The notes: generated by a model not told the origin, from the sequence alone. A stretch of 64,000 bases of DNA from Gonocerus acuteangulatus (GCA_946811695.1 OX328126.1:4509702-4573701), one strand, 5' to 3'. Counted from the first letter of the stretch, positions 38,243 through 48,020 are shown. A program made the numbers and translations.

Positions 38243-41200
38243 AATGTGTGTGTGTGTATCTGTTAACACGATAGCGGCCAGAGTTTTTGTTTTTACGTCA
38301 CGAAACTTGGTATATAGCTTTCAATTAGCAAACGATTGAACGAGCTTTCGAATGGTAACCTCCCGCTTCCCAAGATTGTCAACGGTTTTCGAGATACTAA
38401 GGAAAGTATACAAAGTTACCAAAACTTTTCTTGTCTGTTAATAAAATATTTTATTCTAACCCTTCCTTTACACCAAACGTAACCAAAATTTCAACATATT
38501 AGTGTTGATGAAACTCGAACATGCAGAAAATGTTTCAACTGAATGCCATAATTCTCAGTACCAAAATCAAAGACAAAAAAGTCCGACTCGCAGGAACTGC
38601 ATCATCTTAGCGCGGTTCCATTCATATCCCTAGTGTCATTTTGTAGACTTAGAATAGAAACAGTTATTACTTTGTTTAGATCATTCCTAATGTAAACAAA
38701 TATTAAAAAAAGTCCGACTCGCAGGAACTGCATCATCTTAGCGCGGTTCCGTTCATGTCCCTAGTGTCATTTGATAAGCTTAGAAAAGAAATAAAGTTAT
38801 TTTTTTTATATATCTCGTGAAAATTGTCAAAATCCTCTCGAACATCTCGAATAAAAGTGATATTAAGGCGTCAGGGACACCGACAGTAGCTAACTTTTAC
38901 ACAGAAGCGGAAATCCGGCTCTCTTTCTCAAGCAAAGCTCTATAAATCAATACAAAATATGCCTAATAAAGCCTTTCTAGAGGATACAGAAGCATGGGCA
39001 TATATGAGGGGGGGCTGAGGGGGCTGCAGCCCCTCCCGAAATTTTGAATTGATGATAAAAACTTGTCGTAAAACCCTTAAAAATAAATTAAATAAGATCA
39101 CTTAGTTCATAAAACATATTTTATTGTACGTGTAATAGCGTTTTAGTTGCCTAAAACTATTCCAAGCTCTAAATATGTAGTATTCCATACCCTGGAAATG
39201 GTCTCAGCCCCCCCCCCCCCGAAATTTTCCCTGCCCCACCCGAAATTGTTTTCTATATACGCCCATGTACAGAAGGATCAAGAAGAAGTACAAGAAAGAT
39301 TGAGTAAAATACCCTGCCTAATAAAGCCTATATAGAATACTATGCCGAATAAAGCCTATCTAGTAGATAAAGAAGGACAAATAACAAGTCTTGACGAATA
39401 ACGAGTCAATATATAGAATAATATATTAGGGGAGGGAGGAACCGCGCTAAAAAAAAAACAACAAGATTGTCGGCTAGGGATGAAACTATCCTAAGCGGAA
39501 ATTACTCTTTCCGCCGTTCCAAGTTTTGGTCTACGAAGACTCTACTACGAATATGTTTCTAATTTACTTAAGTTGCAGTACTAACATCCATTTTACTTTT
39601 AAATGCAATTAAACAAAATAAAATTGTACAAGAAAATGAGAAAGTAGTGTTACTTTTTAATGAACTACGGCCACAACCACAAAATATAATTATATTTCTA
39701 GTATAGCATTTGGCTGCATGACTTCCTACAGGTAAAGGTAACTGTCAGCTGTCCTAGAATGCTTGATGAGAACAATGAATCTTGATTTATGAAGTGCAAT
39801 AAAAGCCTACCTGAAGCCTGCCTACTACCTCGACCCGGACAGATGTCTGACTCTACACGGAGAATATTTACGTTTTCATTTCTATTACAGGTTCAGAGAA
39901 TTTGTATTTATTCCCCTGATTTATTGAGAAATACCTACAAGAAGCAATAAAAAAATTAAGTTAAATAAAAAATAAAATATTATTTTATATTTGATTGTAT
40001 AAGTTTGTGAATTATTTACACGTAATTTAATAAACAGGGAAACAAAAATCTGGTCTAAAAAAGTTGTCCTACATTTTATTAGCTTTCATTTTTTTTTAAA
40101 AAACTGCATTCATATCGGTTAAGATTTGGAGGCTGTAGCCTTTTTTGAAACTGCATTCATATCGGTTAAGATTTGGAGGCTGTAGCCTTTTTTGAAACTG
40201 CATTCATATCGGTTAAGATTTGGAGGCTGTAGCCTTTTTTGAAACTGCATTCATATCGGTTAAGATTTGGAGGCTGTAGCCTTTTTTGAAACTGCATTCA
40301 TATCGGTTAAGATTTGGTGGCTGTAGCCTTTTTTGAAACTGCATTCATATCGGTTAAGATTTGGAGGCTGTAGCCTTTTTTGAAACTGCATTCATATCGG
40401 TTAAGATTTGGAGGCTGTAGCCTTTTTTGAAACTGCATTCATATCGGTTAAGATTTGGAGGCTGTAGCCTTTTTTGAAACTGCATTCATATCGGTTAAGA
40501 TTTGGTGGCTGTAGCCTTTTTTGAAACTGCATTCATATCGGTTAAGATTTGGAGGCTGTAGCCTTTTTTGAAACTGCATTCATATCGGTTAAGATTTGGA
40601 GGCTGTAGCCTTTTTTGAAACTGCATTCATATCGGTTAAGATTTGGAGGCTGTAGCCTTTTTTGAAACTGGAAATGTAGTATATGGCTTAGATGTCAAGG
40701 CTCCGTAAAAAAAAAAATAATAAAAAAAAAAAAAAAATAAAAAATAAAATAAAAATCGTCCAACACAAAAATAATGACTACATAATTCTAATCATTAGAT
40801 GAGTTCTATTCATTTAAATTTAATATTTTATTTTTTTAATCCCTTTATAAAGTAATTGAATTTGATTTTTTCTGCAAACGTTCTTAAATCCAAAACTAGG
40901 TGGAGCAAAAATGGTTTAGGAAATGTTTATTGAGTTTTAATGAAGCGTAGATCACGTTGATAATACACTTTTCTGAAAACAAAAGTGTATTTTGCTCCAT
41001 TCCTATTAAGATTTTAGGCATTTGAAGGTACTTTTTGAGAAGCAAATTTAATCATCTACGAGGTTTATATGGACTATTTTTTTCATTGCGGCCATACTTT
41101 CTACGTTATTGGCAGAAAAGTGTCGACAAACAAGGGTTTTCTCGGTTTTTGGCTACTTGTTACTCTTTGGTGCGCTTTAGCGAAAAAATGACAGATATAA

Positions 41201-44200
41201 AACCGACATAAAATTCAATTCTCTACAATAATCCGTCATAAAAATAACCCCTTTCCATTGGAGATTCCAGAGTTAGGGTCTCTGGAGAAGAACTGGAGAA
41301 AGTTGAGGGGTCGTGCATTAGGTCCAACGAATGTACATTCGACCAGGTTAAGACCCGCCAAGTTTCGTTTTTAAATTTCAAAAATCGTGGAAAAAAAGGG
41401 GGGTGTCAATCGAGTTTAGAACACCCTGTATATATCCAAATTTGAACCACCATCATTTTCGGTCTCAAGGGGTTCTAGAAACGCAAATGTTTCTAGTCGG
41501 CACTTCAGGATTGAGACATGAGATCAACCTTATAAGCGGGGCTCCTCCCTATGGAGGGAGGGAGGAACCGCGCTAAAAGTACATAAAGAAATTGAAATTT
41601 GAACTTAAATAAAAATTAAATCTAAATAAAACTTTTTATCAACAAAACAAAATACGTTTCCAGACCACTCTTACGAAACCAAAGATATCCGTTAATTTCA
41701 TAGAGCGAACGTTTTAGCGCTTGGTACGCTGAGTATGACAAGAAATCAGGGCTGGGAAATAAATCATAATTTTTATTTTATAAAAGTATTTTTTAAACTT
41801 TTACGTTTATTTTTATTTTTTAAAAATTAAAGTTTCAAAGTAACTTTCCGAGTCTAAACTTTTTTGTTAAAAAGTCTTTTTTTTTTGTTTTACTTAAAAA
41901 ATAAAAGTTTTAAAGTAATTGTTATTAAAATACTTCATAGGAAGAAGTTTAAAGGAATAAATTTAAGCTACTAGTGTTTATTTTTGGTTTTGTATCTACA
42001 AATATATTTCAGTAAATAAACAAAAATAGGTTTTTAAACAAAGAATATTTCACTCATTTTGAAGAATTAATTCAGTTTATATAATAATTTATCCAGTAAG
42101 TTTGTGGAATTTAGATTATATCTATAATCATTTAATAAATACCTTAGGGTTGAAAAGGCTCTTTCAACACTTACTTGAGTGGCTGGGCTGGGGGTTTAGG
42201 ATAAGTCCTAGTTAATATAGCTATGGAAGTGTGTATTTTCTTTCTTCACAGTATTCCAGCTATTGTAAACCAACGAAACCCTACAATTCTACATTAAAAT
42301 ACTTAAAACTTTTATTTCACAATGAAAAAAGTAAAAATATTACTTTAAATTTTATTTTCATTATACTGCATCAAAAAACATGTGTTTTCAATACTCGGTT
42401 TGAGTCCGTAAAATAGTACTTTTCGGCCTAGGCCTGAAAAATCTTTTTGGTGCGCTAACGTTACCTGCTACTAATAAACATGTGTTTTCAATACTCGGTT
42501 TGAGTCCGTAAAACAGTACTTTTCGGGCCTAGGCCTGAAAAATCTTTTTGGTGCGCTAACCTTACCTGCTACTAATAAACATGTGTTTTCAATACTCGGT
42601 TTGAGTCCGTAAAATAGTACTTTTCGGGCCTAGGCCTGAAAAATCTTTTTGGTGCGCTAACCTTACCTGCTACTAATAAACATGTGTTTTCAATACTCGG
42701 TTTGAGTCCGTAAAACAGTACTTTTCGGGCCTAGGCCCGAAAAATCTTTTTGGTGCGCTAACCTTACCTGCTACTAATAAACATGTGTTTTCAATACTCG
42801 GTTTGAGTCCGTAAAATAGTACTTTTCGGGCCTAGGCCTGAAAAATCTTTTTGGTGCACTAACCTTACCTGCTACTAATAAACATGTTTTCAATACTCGG
42901 TTTGAGCCCGTAAAATAGTACTTTTCGGGCCTAGGCCTGAAAAATCTTTTTGGTGCGCTAACCTTACCTGCTACTAATAAACATGTGTTTGAAGGAGGTT
43001 ACTTTTAGATACTGTGATTCATTCTAATATTTGTTTACTTACAATAAGTAGTGTGTTTAAAGTGCAATACAACATGGATATACCAGAAGATGTTTTAGCA
43101 GAAGCCCAAGAAGCTTTATATTAACCCAAGGGTTTTAATATAATGAATAATCAGAATTGTACTATAAATATTAATGTAAATGTATAAGTACTTTTCTTCT
43201 ATTATAGGTTAATAAACAGATTTTTTTTTTCAAATAAAAAAAAGGTGTCAATTTAATTCCTTTTACTGTATCTTTAAGTTATTAATGAAATATAAAAGGG
43301 TTTTAATGTATTCAAGTATGAGCAGTATAATGAAAAGTATTGTTCATAACACCTACCAAAAGTGTGTTTTCGGTGCTTGGTCTAATTTCCACGCTCGGAT
43401 ACGCCTCGCGCGTTAAACTAGACCGCGCACCGAAAACAACCACTTTTGGTACTAGTGATGAAAATAACTATTTTGTAACAGTTATTTTTTAACTTATACA
43501 ATAAAAGTTAAAAAATAACGCTAAGTAAGGTTAGCGCACCAAAAAGATTTTTCAGGCCTAGGCCCGAAAAGTACTGTTTTACGGACTCAAACCGAGTATT
43601 GAAAACACATGTTTATTAGAAGCAGGTAAGGTTAGCGCACCAAAAAAGATTTTTCGGGCCTAGGTTACGGGACTGATTTTTTTTTAAATATTAATTTTCG
43701 CACACCGCACTCAAAGTGTTAATACAGAAACCTGTGAATATGGTAGTGTATTATTAAATAATCCATAGAATAAACCACTACATATATTCATGTGCTTACG
43801 ATTGAAATTCACTCTGTTTAATATGAACTTTAATTTGTCGGTGGTTTTGAATGCATTCATGAGCTTTGCAAAGATAAATTGTATGTGTATACCCTGGATG
43901 GTGTATGTAATACACTACCATTCCAGAGAATCCAGAGAGAGGAGAGATTGGATTTATACACTACTCTGGAAATGGAAATATCCTCCAGCGAGGTAGATGG
44001 TTGTAATTGAATAACTGATTGGACGAGCGAAATTATTTTATCTCTATGTCTTTTCATTAACTCCCTCCCTTCAAAAAATGAAATATAATGTTTCCTTTTT
44101 AACTATATATCTAAATATTTGTCCATTGGCCACAAAATTAGTATGGTTTTGATCATAATACAGGCACACACAAAAAAAGTGATATTTTCCAAAGACATAC

Positions 44201-46146
44201 TTACATATACTCATCGGCGCAAAGTCAAGGTTATTTCAAGGACGAATATGTTTATTTTGCAAAAAAATGAGCCTGCAGCCAAAATTCTTTTTGCGAAAAA
44301 CATATTTGTCCTTGATTTTACGCGGATGTTGCGAAACTCGCGTATTCAGCTAACCTGAAAACCATGGAAGCTCTAGTTATTTCTTCTTTAACGACTTCAT
44401 ACGAAATTTGACCTTCAAATGCTCTTAAACATGACGTGATGGGATGAAACGGACTCCGGATTCGGATTCAATTTGTACTCCTCTTCCTTGTTTTTGAGTA
44501 ATTTTGAAAAATGTGTTAAAACATATGTGGAAATTGGCAAACCTTCTCTTCAAAGTTCTATTTAAGCCCTTGGAAAGGTTATTACCTGATTTCTGGAGGT
44601 AGTATTTTTATAGGTATCGATGAGACCTACAACTTTGCTCCTTTGAAACATTTTGACATATCCAATGGTTTAGGAGTTGTTTAAAAAAAATGAGTTCATT
44701 GAAATCGGTTAAGATTTTTAGGCTGTAGCCTTTTTTGAAACAAGAAATGTCTTGGGTCACTCGTGGTCTAGTGGCTAGCGCCTTAGATTCATGAGTGTGG
44801 GATGGTGGGTTCAATCCCCACTGGCAGCAGGAATTTTCTCATCTCATGGCTCGTTGGGAAAATTCCTCGCTGCACCCTGGATGTCGGTGCGAATGGCCCA
44901 GATTTGTCGAAGCGCCAAAAGCGCGAAAAAAAAGATGTTTATTTGACCTAGTAGGTGCAACTCAACTTGCGCTCCACAGCCATACCAAGCAAGAACTGTT
45001 TGTGCAGAAGTCTTGAAAGAAGTTTAAATGGAAGCAAGTGGCTGTAATGATTCCCCCCCCCCCCCCCTTAGCTATGACCTAGTACTTAGTGGATTAAGTA
45101 GAACCGGGCTTGCAAGTCCTTAATCACGAATTGGATTGAAAAGGCACTCCAATACTTGGAGGAGTAGGATTCAATCAACAGCAATGGATGGAACTACTTA
45201 ACTACAATAGGCTTTTTACATGACCTTGGATTTAAGCATTGATTTAAAAACACAAGGAAATTATTGGCATGAAAGTTACAAAGGCGCTAAAAAAAAAAAA
45301 GTTGTATTTTCCAAAGACACCATCCATATATTCTTATGTACTTCGACACGCTGAATCCGAATCCGGAGTCCTTTTCACCCCGTCACGTAAGGTTTAAGAG
45401 CATTTGAAGGTCAAATTTCGTATGAAGTCGTTAAACATGAAATACCTAGAGCCTTCATGGTTTTCAGGATCGCTGAATTCGAATCCGAGATCTGTTTCAG
45501 CACATCGGCACAAAATCAAGGTCATTTCAAGGACAAATATGTTTATTTTGCAAGAAATGAATCTGCAGTCAAAATTATTTTTTTTTGCAAAATATAAAAA
45601 TGTTTCCTTGATTTTGTAACGATGAGGTGAAACATATCCCGGATTCGAATCCAGCTACCCTAAAAACCATGGAAGCTCTAGTTATTTCTTCTTAAGCGAA
45701 TGTGACCTTCAAGTGCTCTTAAAACTGACATGCGTATCAAAATACATAAGAATATATGTATGGTCGTCTTAGGAAAATACAACTTTTTCTTTGTGTTTGC
45801 CTGTGTAATCGTCATTGAGACAATCTAAAGTTCGAGCCACTTTAGTATAATTTCGCAGAGGTAATATGGCCGGGGTTCTGTGCTTAATAAAACTGAGAGA
45901 AATTTATGTTTATTCCTTGTACGTATAAAATTTCTATACGTAATAACTATGCGCAACCTTGTTTACAGCACTGATGATGCCTTCAATCTCAAGTCGAAAC
46001 ATCAGGAAAAAAAGTATTTTAGTACAAAAATAATGCAGGTTTTAGCCCTCCCACCATAGGGAGGAAACCAGCTTGTAATGTTGACCTTATGACGCATTCC
46101 GGAAGTGCCGACTTGAGAATTTAACGTTTCAGAACCCCTAGAGAAC

Positions 46147-46215
<69 letters not shown>

Positions 46216-47953
46216 TTTTCGCGTTCTAGCTCAATGAATAATGTCCGATTTTGATGAAATTTGGTATAAAAATGTAATAATATCTTTAAGCGTTTTCCAG
46301 GTAGGACCAATTTGTTTCAGATGGCTTACAATGTGAGTTGATTGGTCAACATAAACTTCTCTTGCAATGCTCTAAGTAGTTTTGCGAGGGGTTTCTTCTA
46401 AGGAAGCCCTCGCCGAGGGCCCCTCGGTAGCTGGCGACAGATGGTCTACCGCGATATTTATCGCTTTCGAGATCGAAATCTTCAAGATGAAATTTTTGGA
46501 ATCATCATTCCACTCATGAGATTCACTGATGCTTCCTTCGCCCCAAACGTCATTGTTGTTTCACAATACTGCTCAACATGTTGTACTATAGTAGGTGCCT
46601 TTTCAGGGACTAAAAACGCACTCCAATAAAAATACAGTCTGATTGTACAAAGGTAAACCTACCCCTAGAATGGCCACCTGAATATTTGTGCGATGCCAAT
46701 CAGCTGTAATCCAAAAGTAGAGGAAAATGGATTAAAACAAAAATTAATAAATAATAATAAAAAATAAAATTCGATTATCCAAGAAAGTTGTCATCTAAAT
46801 CAAATATAATTTTTGGATATTGTAAAATCTAGTTTATTATTTACAACTAATTGTATTTTCTGTAATAAAATATTCTTATAGTTTTGGAATTTTTATTTAC
46901 ACATATTCATTAGGCGATTTGTAATAGCGAAAAGTGATGAAGTTATATCATGTAGTATAAAAATATTAATATTTTGTTGAGTTTATGCATTTTTATTTTC
47001 CACTGGATTTATTTTGAAATGTTTCTGTCATATGCACTCTGTGGAAAGTTTAATCTATTTTCTAGTTTATTTTCTGGAAAATTGGTTGAGCTTTAAACGA
47101 ACTTTCTTTGAGTTGAACTATTCTTCTGGAAACAATTCAACATGCCAACGAGTTTTGGAATTGGACATATTAAAACTTCTTTAACCTTAGGGTTTGCTCT
47201 TTATATTTGTTAAAGCAAGCATTTTTTTTTTTTCGTTTTCTACGGCATATTTTGAGTAAGTCATAACATGGTCTTTTCATCGGTCGAACAAAGCACTTTA
47301 TGATCTTTAACGACTAATTATTTTAGTCAAAATTACCAATTTAGCGGAGTTCCTCACTCTATTTGAAAGATCAAGTTCCTGAACTAGGAAAATTCGTCCA
47401 CCGGAACATGTTTTTTTGGGCGATATTCGCATATCGTCCCTATCAATTATGCCAAATTATCGAATATGCAACAACAACAAACTTATTCCATCCATTGAGG
47501 AAGTAATATATTGAAAAATTGTTTTATTCCATGCTTTATTAGGGGCATTAAAGGCTATTCTAAAGGCATTAAAGGCTATTCTAAAGGCATTAAAGGCTAT
47601 TCTAAAGGGGTTAGAGTTGTGGCAATTTACGACAAGCCGTATCTAACAATACAAAAGCAAAATCTAGAATGTGAAAAACGGGATTTTGCATATTCGATAG
47701 TTTGACATGATTGGGACGTTATGAACTCAACAACGGAAGCAGTGCGATTTTTTTGGCGCGAATATTGCCGCCAAAGCTATACTCCATATTTATTTTGTGA
47801 TATTGGCACGATCTACGTCCAGCAATAGTTTTGTGTTATCAGATTTACTGAATTTTGTCTTACTTCTGCACATATTATAAACAGAATAAATTGAAATACA
47901 TAAAATCAACTCACCGTAGATACAATCAAAAGAAAACTGAACAGAACTAACAT
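28484..47953 (-). CDS. Secreted S1-family (chymotrypsin-fold) serine protease, complete, 8 exons, 277 aa
   Basis: Exons (5' to 3' on the - strand): 47953-47915, 46677-46663, 37751-37706, 34265-34112, 34028-33862, 33403-33305, 32774-32620, 28642-28484. They total 834 nt and every junction is in phase. Residues 1-18 form a signal peptide (MLVLFSFLLIVSTVAILG) and 19-36 a propeptide. Activation would be at R36|IING. The triad is His81 (TAAHC), Asp127 (DDIAVI) and Ser228 (GDSGGP). Disulfide cysteines 66/82, 195/213 and 224/254 match the three core bridges. The S1 pocket has Asn222 (position 189), Gly250 (216) and Ser260 (226), neither trypsin Asp189 nor chymotrypsin Ser189/Gly226. A secreted digestive or extracellular protease is likely. 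The substrate is unknown. Confidence 0.9.
30030..31877 (+). CDS. LINE ORF2 C-terminal half: reverse transcriptase, RNase H, zinc knuckle
   Basis: The translation starts inside the RT with FLSNRSFRIRNGLHISNEF and VPQGSVISPLLF, then the catalytic YADD in AMLYADDLVVYC and YLGLLFDRNLNW. RNase H I follows (VYTDGSKTNDGVGAAYLYG, YTAELVAIL, FSDSLSVL, WIPSHCGIPGNERVDELA). It then has a terminal CCHC-type CISCGVLLTVKHILTEC. RNase H after RT is the layout of the I/R1/LOA/Ingi group. The endonuclease and N-terminal RT are absent, so it cannot be autonomous. No frame breaks. Confidence 0.93.
   Translation: MNFLSNRSFRIRNGLHISNEFVQENGVPQGSVISPLLFSLAINPVLSLVQLPVKAMLYADDLVVYCSGHSLHNLQSIIQNNLNSITTWLLNNGFTISPTKTVCTIFAQRKVKKPPPLRINDETIAYSDSVKYLGLLFDRNLNWTSHLKELKPTGLRMQNILKTMASTTWGGDRTSMLMLYRSLIRSRLDYGCMVYGSASPSSLRMLDSVHHGGIRISTGAFRSSPVLSLCADSGEPPLNFRRDQLTLKYYISILASSFHPLNQQFNNFLNPLHHRSKRKHFLIRSLLIKENLKIETINLMKESYSVNPPWELPPLRINLSLSKFIKKHTTPILFRTEFTRMCNTLPADSHVYTDGSKTNDGVGAAYLYGSQSCQFTLDPACSIYTAELVAILKSLSIVIPEGNGLSIFSDSLSVLFSLTVPFSTHPIIADIFTAVYNLHQKKSLTSFSWIPSHCGIPGNERVDELAKSGVKEGVHYPFIPRSDVLTQVKDGIWLQWERKWRETSDNKLREIKGTPRTWRSSVCPTRRKEIVLARLRIGHTRLTHSYLMSKDEPPNCISCGVLLTVKHILTECLAYQSERNRFKIGGTLDEILGDYPEKIINLFKFLEATNLKDKI
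30030..32293 (+). mobile_element. 5'-truncated RNase H-containing LINE (I/Nimb-like group) with target duplication
   Basis: AAATGCTTACATA is present at 30017-30029 and again at 32294-32306, after a poly(A)-rich tail (AAAACAAACAAAAA...). The insertion therefore spans about 30030-32293, is on the + strand and is antisense to the protease gene. The coding part is open from the very first bases to TAA at 31877, so the truncation is at insertion, not decay. The intact reading frame suggests a recent event. Confidence 0.9.
32620..32774 (-). CDS. Protease exon 7
   Basis: Between TTTTATCAG and a GTAAGT donor. Encodes residues to SSCNEFY...SQICTTYTNVISNVCS, with Cys195, Cys213, Cys224 and pocket residue Asn222. 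Two leading bases complete an Asp codon, and the end is phase 0 just before GDSGG. Confidence 0.9.
33305..33403 (-). CDS. Protease exon 6
   Basis: Encodes TIQPIKLPEPW and DAIVSGFGKISD, the typical SGWG-like strand (Phe replaces Trp). Phase 1 in, phase 1 out, donor GTATGT. Confidence 0.9.
33862..34028 (-). CDS. Protease exon 5: catalytic aspartate
   Basis: Encodes QIRLGAVNRFS, ATAHPGYSNAGY and TDDIAVITFL, where Asp127 is the triad acid. Acceptor CTGTAG, donor GTAACA. Confidence 0.93.
34112..34265 (-). CDS. Protease exon 4: activation site and catalytic histidine
   Basis: Encodes LRIINGDQAALGQFPWQAW, then NGCGGSLITTQHVITAAHC. R|IING is the zymogen cleavage site and TAAHC holds His81. Donor GTAGGT. 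Confidence 0.95.
34829..35335 (-). repeat. 57-bp tandem repeat, 7 copies, with an open frame on the - strand
   Basis: Units of 57 bp starting near 34905, almost identical. Since 57 is a multiple of 3, one - strand frame is open for 168 codons as seven copies of a 19-residue unit, QWPDIPQSAPLHRHPFPLT. It sits in the intron of the - strand protease gene without splice or start context, so an in-frame array rather than a gene is the simplest reading. Confidence 0.9.
35480..36110. repeat. Degenerate approx. 38-48-bp minisatellite (GCCAGATCTACCCCAAACACCGGTACTG)
   Basis: About 14 diverged copies of GCCAGATCTACCCCAAACAC followed by CGGTACTGTG. Units vary in length and sequence much more than the neighbouring arrays, so this is older. 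Confidence 0.85.
36281..36650. repeat. 52-bp tandem repeat, 7 copies, alternating two variants
   Basis: Units of AAATCCCCTACGTTTTTAGC...GATATAAGTGYCAGTCTG. The Y base alternates T, C, T, C, T, C, T without exception, i.e. a 104-bp dimeric higher-order unit. Confidence 0.95.
36830..37500. repeat. 131-bp tandem repeat, about 5 copies
   Basis: Units begin near 36830, 36961, 37092, 37223 and 37354. Each contains GTCTGTCTGTCAGTTTGTTC and ACCGTTTGACCGATTTTGACC, a motif also seen in dispersed repeats here. The last two copies share ATCTGGGG for ATACGGGG. Confidence 0.95.
37706..37751 (-). CDS. Protease exon 3: propeptide
   Basis: 46 nt encoding IPQTVDGFLGFPVKP. Acceptor CTTCGCAG, donor GTGAGT. Confidence 0.85.
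37843..38790. repeat. Dispersed repeat cluster (AAGTCCGACTCGCAGGAACT family) with (TA)n and TE segment
   Basis: The block GTCCGACTCGCAGGAACTGC...TTAGCGCGGTTCC...CCCTAGTGTCATTT occurs at about 37843, 38578 and 38709, and inverted at about 55445-55490. Between them, 38030-38350 is the inverse of 61975-62300, including a (TA)n tract (about 38191-38239) at the same internal position. Confidence 0.7.
38993..39267. mobile_element. MITE copy 3 with inverted ends CATGGGCATATA / TATATACGCCCATG
   Basis: 275 bp bounded by CATGGGC (38993) and GCCCATG (39261-39267). The interior has GGGGGCTGCAGCCCC and the AATAAATTAAATAAGATCAC block shared with copies 1 and 2. A C-run lies at 39210-39221. No ORF. Confidence 0.7.
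40101..40667. repeat. 47-bp tandem repeat, 12 copies
   Basis: Units GAAACTGCATTCATATCGGT..TAAGATTTGGAGGCTGTAGCCTTTTTT are almost identical. Copies 5 and 9 carry GGTGG for GGAGG, implying a 4-unit (188-bp) block duplication. A lone diverged copy (GGTTAAGATTTTTAGGCTGT) is at 44706-44745. The array ends in a LINE-tail-like ATGGCTTAGATGTCAAGGCTCCG and A-rich stretch (40685-40757). Confidence 0.95.
40800..42370. other. Intronic DNA with decayed dispersed repeats
   Basis: No gene recognised. 41440-41580 matches the inverse of 46030-46140 (CTCAAGGGGTTCTAGAAACG, GTCGGCACTTC, CTCCCTATGGAGGGAGG) and ends GGAACCGCGCTAAAA, as do 39440 and, inverted, 51055. Confidence 0.5.
42377..43665. mobile_element. 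Foldback-like element C: inverted arrays of a 101-bp palindrome-bearing unit
   Basis: Six + orientation copies of a 101-bp unit (ACATGTGTTTTCAATACTCG..GTGCGCTAACCTTACCTGCTACT) lie at 42377-42995. About 1.4 inverted copies lie at 43515-43665. Each unit has the palindrome CGGGCCTAGGCCCG (perfect in copy 4, one mismatch in others). The centre (43000-43510) has a second inverted repeat at 43365-43450 (AAAGTGTGTTTTCGGTGC...GCACCGAAAACAACCACTTT). No transposase. Confidence 0.65.
44110..45800. repeat. Nested inverted repeats flanking a SINE
   Basis: 44200-44460 and 45340-45720 share blocks in direct and inverse order (AAGGACAAATATGTTTATTTTG and its inverse, CCATGGAAGCTCTAGTTATT, GGACTCCGGATTCGGATTC and its inverse). 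Each copy can form a hairpin around GGACAAATATGTT / AACATATTTGTCC. The SINE and the 47-bp relic lie between. Confidence 0.5.
44759..45060 (+). mobile_element. tRNA-derived SINE
   Basis: The head has box A (TGGTCTAGTGGCTAG), box B (GGTTCAATCCC) and a perfect T-arm (GTGGG TTCAATC CCCAC). The other stems fail, so it is not a tRNA gene. A unique body follows, ending near a C-run at 45052-45067. The head matches 14056. Transcription by Pol III is plausible from the boxes. Confidence 0.6.
45971..46005 (+). ncRNA. Hammerhead-like motif (decayed)
   Basis: CTGATGA (45971-45977), a weak stem and GAAAC (45996-46000). GGGGTTCTGTGCTTAATAAAAC about 100 nt upstream recalls the GGGGTTCGGT tail of the family. 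Poor stem II. Confidence 0.3.
46150..46212. repeat. (TA)n microsatellite
   Basis: Pure TA tract, followed by TGTCTTTTCGCGTTCTAGCTCAATG and GATTTTGATGAAATTTGGTATAA, the same element-like flank seen near other TA tracts here. Confidence 0.9.
46663..46677 (-). CDS. Protease exon 2: 15-nt microexon
   Basis: Reading - strand, AAATATTCAG|GTGGCCATTCTAGGG|GTAGGT. It encodes VAILG, which completes the hydrophobic signal peptide. The longer alternative starting at 46703 (acceptor GGATTACAG) has 41 nt and would put a stop in frame after exon 1. Only the microexon keeps the phase. Confidence 0.6.
47530..47605. repeat. 21-bp tandem repeat, about 3.5 copies
   Basis: GGCATTAAAGGCTATTCTAAA repeated. It lies in protease intron 1. 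Confidence 0.9.
47915..47953 (-). CDS. Protease exon 1: start and signal peptide
   Basis: ATG at 47953-47951, encoding MLVLFSFLLIVST, then a GTGAGT donor. This is the only ATG close upstream of a hydrophobic stretch with correct phase. Confidence 0.8.
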
Positions 47954-47995
47954 GATTACACACCTATTCGACAATGAGTGAATTCGTCCTGAAGG

Positions 47996-48020
47996 TGTGT
48001 TGGAGATAAGAGATAGTGAA
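47996..48020 (-). promoter_or_regulatory. Paired GATA-factor-type sites upstream of the protease
   Basis: Two WGATAR matches, AGATAA (48004-48009) and AGATAG (48011-48016), lie 51-63 bp from the ATG. GATA factors drive many insect midgut digestive genes. The link here is an inference. No clear TATA box is seen. Confidence 0.25.

Larger units (their letters stand above)
37752..46662 (-). other. Protease intron 2, repeat-rich
   Basis: About 8.9 kb with the dispersed CGCAGGAACTGCATCATCTTAG repeats, MITE copy 3, the 47-bp and 101-bp arrays, foldback element C, a SINE and a (TA)n tract. No additional exon recognised. Confidence 0.6.

Noticed and set aside
44759..44835. Functional tRNA gene
   Set aside because: Boxes A and B and the T-arm fit, but acceptor and anticodon stems do not; a SINE head is the better call.
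46678..46703. Extension of protease exon 2 to acceptor GGATTACAG
   Set aside because: 41 nt after exon 1 puts TAG in frame; only the 15-nt version maintains the reading frame.
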